Source of the DNA: Rhodobiaceae bacterium
GTDB taxonomy: Bacteria > Pseudomonadota > Alphaproteobacteria > Rhizobiales > Tepidamorphaceae
Assembly: GCA_020637985.1 (NCBI GenBank)
Contig: JACKJK010000009.1
Span: 10,001 to 74,000, forward strand
Direction of reading: 5' to 3'
DNA length: 64,000 bases
In this document: piece after piece, positions 40,411 to 49,982 of the stretch
How the letters are laid out: each line of letters opens with the position of its first letter
Position numbering within the stretch: position 1 is the stretch's first letter
Notes under the pieces: generated by a model
Databases searched by the model: none
The model's input: the letters and a program-made list of their open reading frames with translations, nothing else
Told to the model about the DNA's origin: nothing
Translations under genes and position numbers: made by a program

Positions 40411-41343
40411 ATGGCGATCGAGTGTACCCCTGTCGCGCACGCGTCGCATTTGCGCCAGCCTGCGCAGGCCAGTTCATCAAGGCTCCACGCATGTCTCGCC
40501 GCCGCGCGGCGCTCGCTGGCGGGCATCGCCGTGGCGGGCATCGCCGCAGCCACGGTGGCAACACCGGCCAGCGCCCGCGAGGACCATTATTTCGCTATCG
40601 GGTACACCGTTTCGCTGAATGGAATCCCCCTCGGAAAGGGCAGTTTTTCCGGCCGTGTCGCCGGCGGCGCCTATCGCCTCAAGGGTGACGCGCGCCTGAC
40701 CGGGATCGCCGGCATGCTGTTCGAATACAAGGCCACCGGAGAGGTCGATGGCCGCCTTGGCCGCGCCAACCACAGCCCGCGCAGGTTTGGCTCGTCCGCC
40801 AGCGACGAGCGCAGCTCCCAGGTGGTGTCGATGAGTTTTTCCCGCGGCCGCGTCGACCAGCTGTCGATCCGGCCGACCGTGCGCGCCAGCAAGGACTATA
40901 TCAGCGTGCGCTCCGGGCACATGACCAATGTCGTCGACCCGATGACGGCGATGATCATCTCCGCCGGAAGTGACGGCACACTTTCGCCGGACGACTGCAA
41001 CCGCACAATTCCCGTCTTCAACGGCCGCGAACGTTTCGACCTCGTGCTGCGCTACAAGGGCATGCAGAACGTGAGTGGCAATCGCCGCACCACCTATGTC
41101 GGTCCGGCGGTCGTGTGCCAGGCGCTCTATCGCCCGATCGCCGGCCACCGCCCCGGCCGCGGCGAGATCGAGTACTACGCCAACCGCAAGGACATGGAGG
41201 TCTGGCTGGCGCCGGCCGGCGACACCGGCCTGCTGGTGCCCGTGCGCATGGTCGTGCCGACGCCGATCGGCACCGGCATCATCCAGGCGACCGCCTTCGC
41301 CGCCTCCTATGCCTCCGTGGGACACACCGCCGCCACGCGCTGA
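40411..41343 (+). CDS. DUF3108 domain protein, exported
   Basis: A 310-residue envelope protein. The N-terminus is long before the hydrophobic signal segment (RRSLAGIAVAGIAAATVATPASA, cleavage near residue 55). The DUF3108 domain follows, with YFAIGYTVSLNGIPLGKGSF, the central RGHMTNVVDPMTAM-like segment and the C-terminal WLAPAGDTGLLVPVRMVVPT. The domain resembles lipid-binding beta sandwiches; its function is unknown. The first ATG is used; an internal TTG near 40450 would give a more normal signal length. A strong terminator follows the gene. Confidence 0.85.
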   Translation: MAIECTPVAHASHLRQPAQASSSRLHACLAAARRSLAGIAVAGIAAATVATPASAREDHYFAIGYTVSLNGIPLGKGSFSGRVAGGAYRLKGDARLTGIAGMLFEYKATGEVDGRLGRANHSPRRFGSSASDERSSQVVSMSFSRGRVDQLSIRPTVRASKDYISVRSGHMTNVVDPMTAMIISAGSDGTLSPDDCNRTIPVFNGRERFDLVLRYKGMQNVSGNRRTTYVGPAVVCQALYRPIAGHRPGRGEIEYYANRKDMEVWLAPAGDTGLLVPVRMVVPTPIGTGIIQATAFAASYASVGHTAATR

Positions 41344-41405
41344 CACGTCCGGCATGGCGCCATATCCGTCGCGCGCGGCCCGGCGCTCGTCCAGGCAGAC
41401 AACTA

Positions 41406-41430
41406 CCCCGCCCCGGTGGCGGGGTTTTTT
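41406..41430 (+). terminator. Intrinsic terminator of the DUF3108 gene
   Basis: Perfect stem CCCCGCC/GGCGGGG with a five-base loop (CCGGT), followed directly by six T residues. Confidence 0.92.
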
Positions 41431-41674
41431 GTTGCCCCGGGTCCGGGGCGCTGCACGGCCTCGGCCCGGCCGCCTCGCGGCATCTCGGCACACACGGACG
41501 TGTTGCCGGCCGCGAGCCGCATCCGGACTGAAAAGAGTGTGTTCCGCTCAGCCATTGAACCAGGAGCGAACTCCTGGCGTTCGGGTCAATCCACCTGGAC
41601 GCCATGCGCCACAGGTCTCGCGGCATCGTTCCCGTCCCGCTTTGGCACCGGAACAAACACGCAACCTGTAGCGG

Positions 41675-41877
41675 GTCAGCGATTCGTCCATGCCCCGTTC
41701 CGCTTTCGCGCCCGAATGCTAAAGCCGCACGGGAACGCCCGCGCCAGGAGGTTAACGCACCCGGAGCATGTCCGCCTCGCCAGACAGTTTGCCGATTCAA
41801 TATTTCGTGGCGCTCCTCGCGCCGGGACAAGATGTAGGCCTGAACGAACCCGGAAAATGCAGCGAGTCAGCGATTCG
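41675..41877. repeat. Direct repeat of a 16-base motif
   Basis: GCGGGTCAGCGATTCG ends at 41686 and GCGAGTCAGCGATTCG ends at 41877, one mismatch, 191 bases apart. Each contains a GATTC site (the second also GAGTC), that is, GANTC targets of the CcrM methylase in this group. Both lie in the non-coding stretch before the helicase gene. Confidence 0.6.
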
Positions 41878-42154
41878 GGCGCCTTTTGTTCGCGTCGCGT
41901 TCGAAACCCTTACCGCGCGGTGGATTCCGTCCCTTCGTGGCACATTTCCACCCGCCGCCACCAAAGCGACATATCCACACGTTAACGCATACCCCGATCG
42001 ACGGAACTGACCGGAGGGACTGTACGCAAGCCGCCAAACCCCATATTGCTGCGCCAGGCTTGGTGTCGGCCGGTTGCGCCCGGCCTGTGATCTCGAACGA
42101 GGACGCGAGCACACGGCACACCTGCCACGCAATGCCTTGCGAACCGCCAGGACC

Positions 42155-45100
42155 ATGACTTCAGCTTCCGCCAACGACGCCCGGCAACCAGCCTCTGGGA
42201 GGCGCGCCTCTGGACGGCAGGTCTTGGAGAGGCCAGCCACCCTGAGACGGGACTTGCGCGCGCGCGGCGTGACTGCCGTGCTGGGACCAACCAACACCGG
42301 CAAGACCCACTACGCCATCGAGCGGCTGCTCGCGCACCCCAGCGGCATGATCGCCCTGCCCCTGCGCCTGCTGGCGCGCGAGGTCTATACCCGCATCGTC
42401 GAACGCGCCGGCCCGGAAGCAGTCGCCCTGATCACCGGCGAGGAGAAGATCAAGCCGCTCAACCCGCGCTTTTGGGTCGCGACGGTGGAGGCCATGCCGC
42501 TCGACGTCGACGTCTCGTTCCTTGCCATCGACGAGGTGCAGCTTGCCGCCGACCTGGAACGCGGCCACGTCTTCACCGACCGCATCCTCAACCGCCGCGG
42601 CCGCGACGAGACGCTGCTGCTGGGCGCCGAGACCATGCGCCCGATCCTCGAGCGCCTGATCCCCGGCCTTTACGTCACCACCCGCCCGCGCCTGTCGCAG
42701 TTGCTCTACTCCGGCGCCCGCAAGATCACCCGCCTGCCGCGGCGCAGCGCCATCGTCGCCTTCTCGGCAGAGGACGTCTACGCCATCGCCGAGCTGATCC
42801 GCCGCCAGCGCGGCGGCGCCGCGGTGGTCCTCGGCGCCCTTTCTCCGCGCACCCGCAACGCCCAGGTCGCCCTCTACCAGAACGGCGATGTCGATTTCCT
42901 GGTCGCCACCGACGCCATCGGCATGGGACTGAACCTCGATGTCGACCACGTGGCCTTTGCCGGCATGCGCAAGTTCGACGGTTTCCAGTTCCGCCACCTC
43001 AACCTCGCCGAGATGGGCCAGATCGCCGGGCGCGCCGGGCGCCACACGCGCGACGGGACCTTCGGCGTCACCGGCCGCGTCGGCGAACTCGATGCCGATA
43101 CCGTCGAGCACCTGGAGAGTCACAGGTTCCCGCCGGTCGAGGTGCTGCAGTGGCGCAATTGCGAGCTCGATCTCACGACGATTTCCGCGCTGCTCGATTC
43201 GCTGGCGCGACTGCCCGGCGAACCCGGGCTGACCCGCGCGCCTGCCGGCGACGACATCCACGTGCTGGAAGCGGCGATGCGCGAGGCAGACGTGCGCGAT
43301 CTCGCGCGCACGCGTGACGGCGTGACCCGGCTGTGGGACGCGGCCCGCCTGCCCGACTACCGCAAGATCGCACCCGCCCATCACACCGACATGGTGCTGA
43401 CGCTGTATCGCTTCCTGATGCGCCACGGCACCATCCCCGAGGACTGGATCGCCGCCCAGGTCGCGGCCTGCGACCGCACCGATGGCGACATCGACACGCT
43501 TTCTGCGCGAATCGCGCACATCCGCACGTGGACATATGTTGCCAACAGGCCCGACTGGCTTGATAACCCTTTCGCGTGGCAGGAAACCACGCGCGCAACC
43601 GAGGACAAGCTGTCGGACGCGCTGCACGAACGCCTGACCCAGCGGTTCGTCGACCGCCGGACCAGCGTGTTGAACCGCCGATTGAGGGAGAAAGCCGTGC
43701 TGGACGCCGAGATTGACGCCGAGGGCGGCGTGACGGTGGAGGGCCACCGACTGGGTCGGCTGGAAGGATTCCGGTTCACGCCGGACCCGGCCGCCGAACC
43801 TGGCGAGGCCAAGGCCCTGAAGGCAGCAGCCGAAAAGGCACTCGCCGGAGAAATCGAGCGCCGCGCCGCGGCGCTGTGCGACAGCCCAGCCGACCAGCTG
43901 ACCCTGCTCGGCGACCTTAGCATTTCCTGGCGTGGCGCTCCGGTCGCCCGCCTTGTGGCCGGCGACAATGTCCTCAGGCCGCGCGTCGCCCTGATCGCCG
44001 ATGAGCAGCTCACTGGCCCGTCGCGCGACCGCGTCCAGGAGCGCCTCGAACGCTATGTCGCGATGACGCTCACCAACCAGTTGAAGCCGCTGTTCGACCT
44101 CGAGGCCGCAACCGATCTGCCGGCGCCGGTGCGCGGCATCGCCTTCCGCCTCGTTGAATCCCTCGGCATCCTCGACCGCGCCCCGGTCGCCGACGAGGTG
44201 AAGGCGCTGAGTCAGGACGACCGCGCCCACCTGCGCAAGCACGGCGTGCGCTTCGGAGCGTTCCACGTCTTCATCCCCGCGCTGCTGAAGCCCGCGCCCC
44301 GCAAGCTCGGCGCGCAGCTCTGGGCGCTGAATGCCGGCGGCGCGGCGAGCGTCAGCCCGCAGGAAATCGACACCCGGCTGGTGCCCGAACTCGTTGCCAG
44401 CGGACGCACCTCGGTGCCGCGCGATCCCGCCCTGCCGGATGGCGTCTATGCCCTGCTCGGCTTCAAGGCGGTGGGCAAGCGCGTCGTGCGCATCGACATC
44501 CTGGAACGCCTCGGCGACGCCATCCGCGAGGCGATGGCCTGGCGTCCGCTATCGGCAGCACCTCGCCCGGAAGGCCATTTCGACGGTTCTGCCTTCCGTA
44601 TCGCGCCGAACATGACCTCGCTTCTGGGCTGCGGCAACGAGGACATGGCCGAGGTGCTCGCCGCGCTCGGCTTCCGCAAGGACCGCCGGCCGGCCGCGCC
44701 CGAGGATGCCGCAGTAGCTGCGCCCGCAGCCCAGGCACCCGCCGACGCCGAGGGATCGGCCCCGGCCGGGGGCACGGACGGCTCGGCGCAGGACGCCTCG
44801 GCGGAGCCGGCGGCTGCGGCGGAGGCCGAGGCTGCGTCAGCGCCCGCGCCCGACGCGGCCCAAGCCTCTCCCGCCAGCGACGCCGGCGAATCGCCCGCCG
44901 CGCAGGTTGACGCGGAGGCGTCCCCCGCCGACGACGGGCTGGTCGAGGTCTGGCGGCCGGGCCGCCGCACCGCCCATCGCGGCCGCCCGGGCCGTCCGCA
45001 ACGCGACGCAGACGCCGGGCCGCAGTCTTCGGAGCATCGCGGCAAGGCGCGCCAGGACCGCCGCCCACCGCGCAAGGGCGACCGCAACACCCGCGACGAC

Positions 45101-45247
45101 TCAGGCGAAACACGCGGCGCCAGGAAGGGCGCAAAGCCCGGCAAGCCGTCTCACGCCGGCGAGGGTGGTGGTGGGCGCCCTGTCGACCCGGATTCGCCAT
45201 TCGCGAAACTCGCAGCACTCAAGAAGGAACTCGAGGGGCGCTCCTGA
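42155..45247 (+). CDS. Suv3/MgpS-type DExH RNA helicase
   Basis: A 1030-residue helicase of the Suv3 family, which in mitochondria is the motor of the RNA degradosome. Walker A is GPTNTGKT (44-51), the DEVQ form of motif II is near 125, and motifs V and VI appear as DAIGMGLNLDVDHVAF and QIAGRAGRH. The Suv3-specific C-terminal region follows (to about 850). The last 180 residues are disordered: an Ala/Pro/Glu-rich stretch, then a basic RGRPGRPQRD and RRPPRKGDRN tail suited to RNA contact. AGGA precedes the ATG. The S4 protein gene overlaps its stop. Confidence 0.92.
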   Translation: MTSASANDARQPASGRRASGRQVLERPATLRRDLRARGVTAVLGPTNTGKTHYAIERLLAHPSGMIALPLRLLAREVYTRIVERAGPEAVALITGEEKIKPLNPRFWVATVEAMPLDVDVSFLAIDEVQLAADLERGHVFTDRILNRRGRDETLLLGAETMRPILERLIPGLYVTTRPRLSQLLYSGARKITRLPRRSAIVAFSAEDVYAIAELIRRQRGGAAVVLGALSPRTRNAQVALYQNGDVDFLVATDAIGMGLNLDVDHVAFAGMRKFDGFQFRHLNLAEMGQIAGRAGRHTRDGTFGVTGRVGELDADTVEHLESHRFPPVEVLQWRNCELDLTTISALLDSLARLPGEPGLTRAPAGDDIHVLEAAMREADVRDLARTRDGVTRLWDAARLPDYRKIAPAHHTDMVLTLYRFLMRHGTIPEDWIAAQVAACDRTDGDIDTLSARIAHIRTWTYVANRPDWLDNPFAWQETTRATEDKLSDALHERLTQRFVDRRTSVLNRRLREKAVLDAEIDAEGGVTVEGHRLGRLEGFRFTPDPAAEPGEAKALKAAAEKALAGEIERRAAALCDSPADQLTLLGDLSISWRGAPVARLVAGDNVLRPRVALIADEQLTGPSRDRVQERLERYVAMTLTNQLKPLFDLEAATDLPAPVRGIAFRLVESLGILDRAPVADEVKALSQDDRAHLRKHGVRFGAFHVFIPALLKPAPRKLGAQLWALNAGGAASVSPQEIDTRLVPELVASGRTSVPRDPALPDGVYALLGFKAVGKRVVRIDILERLGDAIREAMAWRPLSAAPRPEGHFDGSAFRIAPNMTSLLGCGNEDMAEVLAALGFRKDRRPAAPEDAAVAAPAAQAPADAEGSAPAGGTDGSAQDASAEPAAAAEAEAASAPAPDAAQASPASDAGESPAAQVDAEASPADDGLVEVWRPGRRTAHRGRPGRPQRDADAGPQSSEHRGKARQDRRPPRKGDRNTRDDSGETRGARKGAKPGKPSHAGEGGGGRPVDPDSPFAKLAALKKELEGRS

Positions 45248-45540
45248 ACGACGCTGATGAGGACACCCAGCCGCAAGGCCAGCGGCTCGACCTGTGGCTC
45301 TGGCGCGCCCGCATGGCGCGCACGCGTCCACTTGCGGGCGTGCTCGTGCGTTCCGGCGCGGTGCGCATCAACCGGCAGCGCGCGCTGCGCCCCAGCGCCA
45401 CCGTGCGCATCGGCGACGTCCTGACGCTGGCGCTTCCCTCCGGTGTGCGCGTTCTCGAGGTCGCCGCCCTGCCGCGGGCCCGGCTCGGCGCCGACCCCGC
45501 CTCCGCGCTCTACCGCGATCGTCAACACACGCCGCAATGA
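45244..45540 (+). CDS. S4 domain RNA-binding protein (Hsp15-like), CTG start
   Basis: Small RNA-binding protein of the Hsp15/RlbA group, which acts on stalled 50S subunits with nascent chains. The S4 core is QRLDLWLWRARMARTRPLAGVLVRSGAVRINRQ (residues 14-46), followed by a beta extension ending in LYRDRQHTPQ. No ATG, GTG or TTG precedes the domain in frame. The ATG at 45313 would delete the first S4 helix. CTG at 45244 overlaps the helicase stop (CTGA) and has GAGGGG five to six bases ahead, so it is proposed as the start (98 residues). Confidence 0.8.
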   Translation: MNDADEDTQPQGQRLDLWLWRARMARTRPLAGVLVRSGAVRINRQRALRPSATVRIGDVLTLALPSGVRVLEVAALPRARLGADPASALYRDRQHTPQ

Positions 45541-45555
45541 TCGGGATTCACCCTA

Positions 45556-45584
45556 TTGCCCACTGCATTCGGCTCGGCTAAGTC
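45556..45584 (+). promoter_or_regulatory. Weak candidate fdxA promoter
   Basis: TTGCCC and TAAGTC are spaced by 17 bases, with the start predicted about 55 bases before the ATG. The -10 box is poor, though it is identical to that of the secA candidate. Confidence 0.25.
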
Positions 45585-45647
45585 CCTGCCGACGAATTCT
45601 GCTGCGCTGCGGCAAGTCCGCAGGCCAACGTGAACGAAGGACTGGCG

Positions 45648-45986
45648 ATGACCTATCTGGTGACCGACAATTGCATCAAGTGCAAATACACCGATTGCGT
45701 CGAGGTCTGCCCGGTGGACTGCTTCTACGAAGGCGAGAACATGCTCGTCATCCACCCCGACGAATGCATCGACTGCGGCGTCTGCGAACCCGAGTGCCCG
45801 GCGGACGCCATCCGTCCGGACACCGAGCCCGGCCTCGAGCACTGGCTCAAGATCAACACCGAGTACGCCGACAAGTGGCCGAACATCACCCAGAAGAAGG
45901 ACCAGCCCGAGGACGCCAAGAAATTTGACGGCGAGACGGGCAAGTTCGAGAAATACTTTTCCGCCGAGCCCGGCGAAGGCGATTGA
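45648..45986 (+). CDS. fdxA: Ferredoxin FdxA (7Fe type)
   Basis: A 112-residue electron carrier of the FdxA family with one 3Fe-4S and one 4Fe-4S cluster. Cysteines C9, C17, C21 and C50 fit the first site and C40, C43, C46 and C25 the second, the usual swapped pattern. The C-terminal extension after residue 60 is typical of this subgroup. The ATG at 45648 with AAGGA seven bases upstream is preferred over a GTG at 45630. It lies between the S4 protein and carD, an order conserved in Hyphomicrobiales. Confidence 0.96.
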   Translation: MTYLVTDNCIKCKYTDCVEVCPVDCFYEGENMLVIHPDECIDCGVCEPECPADAIRPDTEPGLEHWLKINTEYADKWPNITQKKDQPEDAKKFDGETGKFEKYFSAEPGEGD

Positions 45987-46482
45987 TCGCCTGACGGCAG
46001 ACAATCGGGGATTTCGCAGTCGGCGCGCACTTTCGCACCGCAGCACCCAGTTGTTCCAAGTGGCGTTTTTTTGTGCTATGCTGCGCAGATGGTCGCGCTC
46101 CGCGGCCCGTCGGCGGTTTGCGGGATATCCGATTTCGCGAAAGAACACTCAAGGTCTCGCACAACCTGCGCATCTTCTGGGAAAGCTTTCGGATCGGGAA
46201 ACGGTTTCTTCCGGGAAGGCACCCTATCGATCGGACGGTTTGCGTGTTTCGGACAACATCGCGTTGCCCGGAAGCAGCTTTCGGTTCGCCGGCATCCGCG
46301 GAGTGTCGCTGCAATCCCGGCGAGTTGCCGTCGTGCTGGACGGCAGCGTGTCGGGACGCGTGAGTTGCCGGACGCAATCGGACCTGCGGCACGCGAGCGT
46401 GTGCAGCTGAAGCGGCACTAGACATGGAGAGCGGCGGGCAGCAGCGGCCGCGGCTGTCTCCGAGGGAAGCGTTGGAGAATAC
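45987..46482. other. Non-coding region before carD, 496 bases
   Basis: Holds a good promoter at its left end (listed next) and then about 400 bases with no supported gene. Short frames cross it but none has similarity or a ribosome site. Near the carD start, GGAGA and TCTCC (about 46427-46460) can pair around a CAGC/GCTG inner stem. Confidence 0.55.
46051..46079 (+). promoter_or_regulatory. Sigma-70-type promoter, likely for carD
   Basis: TTGTTC and TGCTAT are spaced by 17 bases, with a run of seven T residues in the spacer. The predicted start is near 46086, which leaves a leader of almost 400 bases before carD, or else drives a separate small RNA. Confidence 0.55.
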
Positions 46483-47064
46483 ATGAGCACCAAGTCCACC
46501 AAGAAGAACCAGACGCGCGAAGGCTTTCGGACGAACGAGTACATCGTCTACCCGGCCCATGGCGTGGGCAAGATCGTCGCCATCGAGGAACAGGAAATCG
46601 CCGGCGCCAAGCTGGAGCTGTTCGTCATCACCTTCGAGAAGGACAAGATGACGCTGCGGGTTCCCACCTCCAAGATCGCCAACGTCGGCATGCGCAAGCT
46701 CGCCGAGGACGACCTGGTGGGCAAGGCGCTCGCGACGCTGACCGGCCGCGCCCGCGTCAAGCGCACGATGTGGAGCCGCCGCGCGCAGGAATACGAAGCG
46801 AAGATCAACTCCGGCGATCTCGGTTCCATCGCGGAAGTGGTGCGCGACCTCTATCGCTCCGACACCCAGCCCGAGCAGTCGTATTCGGAGCGCCAGCTCT
46901 ATGAATCCGCGCTCGATCGCATGGCGCGCGAAGTTGCTGCCGTGCGCGGCTGCACCGAGACCGAGGCCATCCAGGAAATCGAGAAGATGCTCGCCAAGGG
47001 GCCGCGCCGCGGCGCGCGCACCGACGCCGAAGGCGAAGGCGACGACCAGGAAGAAGCCGCCTGA
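46483..47064 (+). CDS. carD: CarD family transcriptional regulator
   Basis: RNA-polymerase-binding regulator that stabilises open promoter complexes, especially at rRNA and other housekeeping promoters. The 193 residues have an N-terminal Tudor-like polymerase-interaction domain (EYIVYPAHGVGKIVAIEEQE) and a helical DNA-binding domain with the WSRRAQEYEAKI tryptophan that wedges into the upstream fork. The acidic C-terminal tail is short. GGAG precedes the ATG. It is a single-gene unit with its own terminator. Confidence 0.95.
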   Translation: MSTKSTKKNQTREGFRTNEYIVYPAHGVGKIVAIEEQEIAGAKLELFVITFEKDKMTLRVPTSKIANVGMRKLAEDDLVGKALATLTGRARVKRTMWSRRAQEYEAKINSGDLGSIAEVVRDLYRSDTQPEQSYSERQLYESALDRMAREVAAVRGCTETEAIQEIEKMLAKGPRRGARTDAEGEGDDQEEAA

Positions 47065-47102
47065 ATGCGTACAGCGCCCCGCGCTGGTTGACGCAACCGT
47101 GA

Positions 47103-47130
47103 AAGCCCGGCTCTGCGAGCCGGGCTTTTT
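47103..47130 (+). terminator. Intrinsic terminator of carD
   Basis: Perfect 11-base stem AAGCCCGGCTC/GAGCCGGGCTT with a three-base loop and a run of Ts, 38 bases behind the carD stop. Confidence 0.93.
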
Positions 47131-47133
47131 CTG

Positions 47134-47162
47134 TTGCACCGCCTCAATGCTGCTCGTAATTC
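47134..47162 (+). promoter_or_regulatory. Weak candidate promoter for the sigma factor gene
   Basis: TTGCAC and TAATTC are 17 bases apart, and TAATAT lies a few bases further on. I did not find a clear GGAAC-type extracytoplasmic-sigma site. Confidence 0.25.
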
Positions 47163-47292
47163 TACGTAATATCACTATCTGCGAAGTGCCGTGCCGCCCG
47201 CCCGCGAACGCGCACGTGTGATCCGCTGGCGCCGATCCGGCGTATTTCCCCCCAGATCCATCGGGAGGGGCAATCAAGGAGGCTCGACCAGA

Positions 47293-48165
<873 letters not shown>

Positions 48166-48185
48166 CCCGCGATACCGCGCGGGCG

Positions 48186-49706
48186 TTATTCGGCGATGAT
48201 CTTGACCTGTTCGCCGGGCTTCAGCGACTGGCCTGCCTGGATGCCGTTCAGCGTCAGGAAACGCTCCAGCCGCATGTCGGGATAGGCCATCTTCCTGGCC
48301 AGCGTGACCGACGTGTCGCCCGGCCGCACCTTGTCGATGGCGACATGCAGCGGCGATACCGAACGCGCCGTCGCCGCGTCGACATAGTGGAACGTGTTCA
48401 CCGCGGACACGAATTCCGCCTCGTCGCCGGCCTTCGGCTTCTGGGTGGCATGAATGAAGCGGTAGACCGACTTGCCGCTGCCGCGGATCAGCGCGATGCG
48501 GAACTGCCACTGGTCGGCGCTGGCGACCGCGAACGCGGCCTGGTGGCCGTTGACCGTGCCCTCCGTGACGGATCTCACCTCGCCGCCACGCACCGAATTG
48601 CGCTGCAGGTGGCGGGCAAGGCTTGTGCCCGTCGGCACGTCGATCCCGTCGAAGCGCAGAATCGCCCCCTCGGGCGCGAACCCGACCACCGCGTTGGGCG
48701 CATTCTGCACGCCGTAGCCATCCGGCATCGTGAAGGTGATGCCGAGCCGCGGATGCAGGAACGTTCGGCCGCGCACATAGCCTTCGCTGGGATCATCGCC
48801 GTACAGCAGGCCGTCGATTGCCGCGAAGTAGGCATCCTCGTTGCGCAGGCCGCCGTTCGCCGGCACCAGCGTGCGCGCGTCACGCTCCACCGCCGAGATC
48901 CGCTCCGGCGTCGCCGGGTGCGTCGCGGTCAGCTCGACGCGGTTGGGGTCGTGCTCACGGTTCAGCATCCGCGAATGCAGCGCCGTCTGCCGCTCCAGCG
49001 ATGTCAGGAAGGTGATCGCCGCGCGCGGGTCGTATCCGCTCTTGGCCATGATGCGGATGCCGATCGCGTCCGCCTCGAGTTCCTGCTGGCGCGAGAACTG
49101 GGCGACTTGCGCGCGCGCGTAGCTCAGGGCCTCTGCGCTGCTGCCAGGTCCGCGCGACATGTCGGCGATCACCCGCCCCACGGCGCCCGCCGACGCGGCC
49201 TGCTGCTCGCGCTGGAGCGCATGGCGAGAGTCGATGTGCGCCATCTCGTGCGAGATGACGGCGGCGAGTTCGGCCTCGCTGTTGGCAAGCGCCAGCAGTC
49301 CGCGCGACACGTAGATGTAGCCGCCGGGCAGGGAGAAGGCGTTGATCGTCGGGGAATTCAGCAGCGTCACCTTGTAGCCGCCGGAACCGGATGCCGCGTT
49401 CTGGGCAAGCCGCTGCGTCACCTGTTGCACGTAGCGGTCGAGGTCCCCGGACGCATAGGCACCCCCATACGCGGCCAGCACCTTCGGGTTTTCCCGCGCG
49501 CCGATGCGCGCCTCTCGGGCATCGGAACTCGCACCCGCCATGAACCCCGGATTGCCGGCGTCCAGCGACGAGCAGGCTGCGACAAGGCCGGAGGCGACCA
49601 GTACGCCGAGCGCGCGCGCAACGACGCCGCGCCAGCCCGGCGCGCGCACCGCGCCGCGGCGCTCTGCCGCCTTCTTTCCGCCTGCCTTGCCACCCACCGA
49701 AATCAC
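48186..49706 (-). CDS. M48 family zinc metalloprotease, lipoprotein with LysM
   Basis: Envelope quality-control protease of the BepA/LoiP type, 506 residues. A long basic N-terminus leads to a lipobox (VAAC, C45). The catalytic zinc motif HEMAH is at 153-157, with the third ligand in QELEADAIGIRIM. The region around 290-440 is a domain of unknown role. The last 50 residues form a LysM-like module (VRPGDTSVTLARKM, LKPGEQVKII) that should bind peptidoglycan. It has a GTG start with a poor ribosome site, so the start could be a few codons off. Confidence 0.91.
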   Translation of the reverse strand: MISVGGKAGGKKAAERRGAVRAPGWRGVVARALGVLVASGLVAACSSLDAGNPGFMAGASSDAREARIGARENPKVLAAYGGAYASGDLDRYVQQVTQRLAQNAASGSGGYKVTLLNSPTINAFSLPGGYIYVSRGLLALANSEAELAAVISHEMAHIDSRHALQREQQAASAGAVGRVIADMSRGPGSSAEALSYARAQVAQFSRQQELEADAIGIRIMAKSGYDPRAAITFLTSLERQTALHSRMLNREHDPNRVELTATHPATPERISAVERDARTLVPANGGLRNEDAYFAAIDGLLYGDDPSEGYVRGRTFLHPRLGITFTMPDGYGVQNAPNAVVGFAPEGAILRFDGIDVPTGTSLARHLQRNSVRGGEVRSVTEGTVNGHQAAFAVASADQWQFRIALIRGSGKSVYRFIHATQKPKAGDEAEFVSAVNTFHYVDAATARSVSPLHVAIDKVRPGDTSVTLARKMAYPDMRLERFLTLNGIQAGQSLKPGEQVKIIAE

Positions 49707-49982
49707 GACCCACCCAAGGACTTCAATAAACGCGTTTCAAACCGCGCCACGTATATAACCTCACACGCCGCGCGTCTCGTGAAATTCCCATGTGGGATGC
49801 CGCTGTCAGGCGTCACATAGGCTAGATTGCGTAGAATAAGGCTCCATTAACGTGGCGAAAGCGCGGCACCCGCAGAGCCTGGCGGGTTCGCATTCGCCTG
49901 CAAATCGGCGTATTCAGGACGGACAAGCCGCGAACCTCGCCGGCGCGCACCGGGAATCCTCAACAAGGCAGCAGTCCGTTTC

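Larger units (their letters stand above)
41344..42154. other. Long non-coding stretch, 811 bases
   Basis: Contains the DUF3108 terminator and, presumably, the promoter of the helicase gene. The rest has no frame with family similarity, and codon-position GC bias is lost. It holds two copies of GTCAGCGATTCG (listed separately), several GANTC sites and two GTTAACGCA elements (near 41752 and 41981). One weak candidate frame of 80 codons (41768-42010) was judged not real. No RNA gene was recognised. Confidence 0.6.

Noticed and set aside
41768..42010. 80-codon frame after an AGGAGG sequence
   Set aside because: The AGGAGG is about 16 bases from the ATG, codon-position GC bias is absent and no similarity is recognisable.
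45313..45540. ATG start for the S4 protein
   Set aside because: It would delete the first helix of the S4 domain, which is clearly encoded just upstream in the same frame.
48166..48183. Hairpin CCCGCG/CGCGGG between the sigma factor and M48 genes
   Set aside because: It has no T run in either direction; it could still help termination but cannot be called from sequence.
49707..49800. Second RpoH promoter ahead of the M48 protease
   Set aside because: GTTATATACG resembles the -10 box on the minus strand, but nothing like CTTG is found 17-18 bases upstream.
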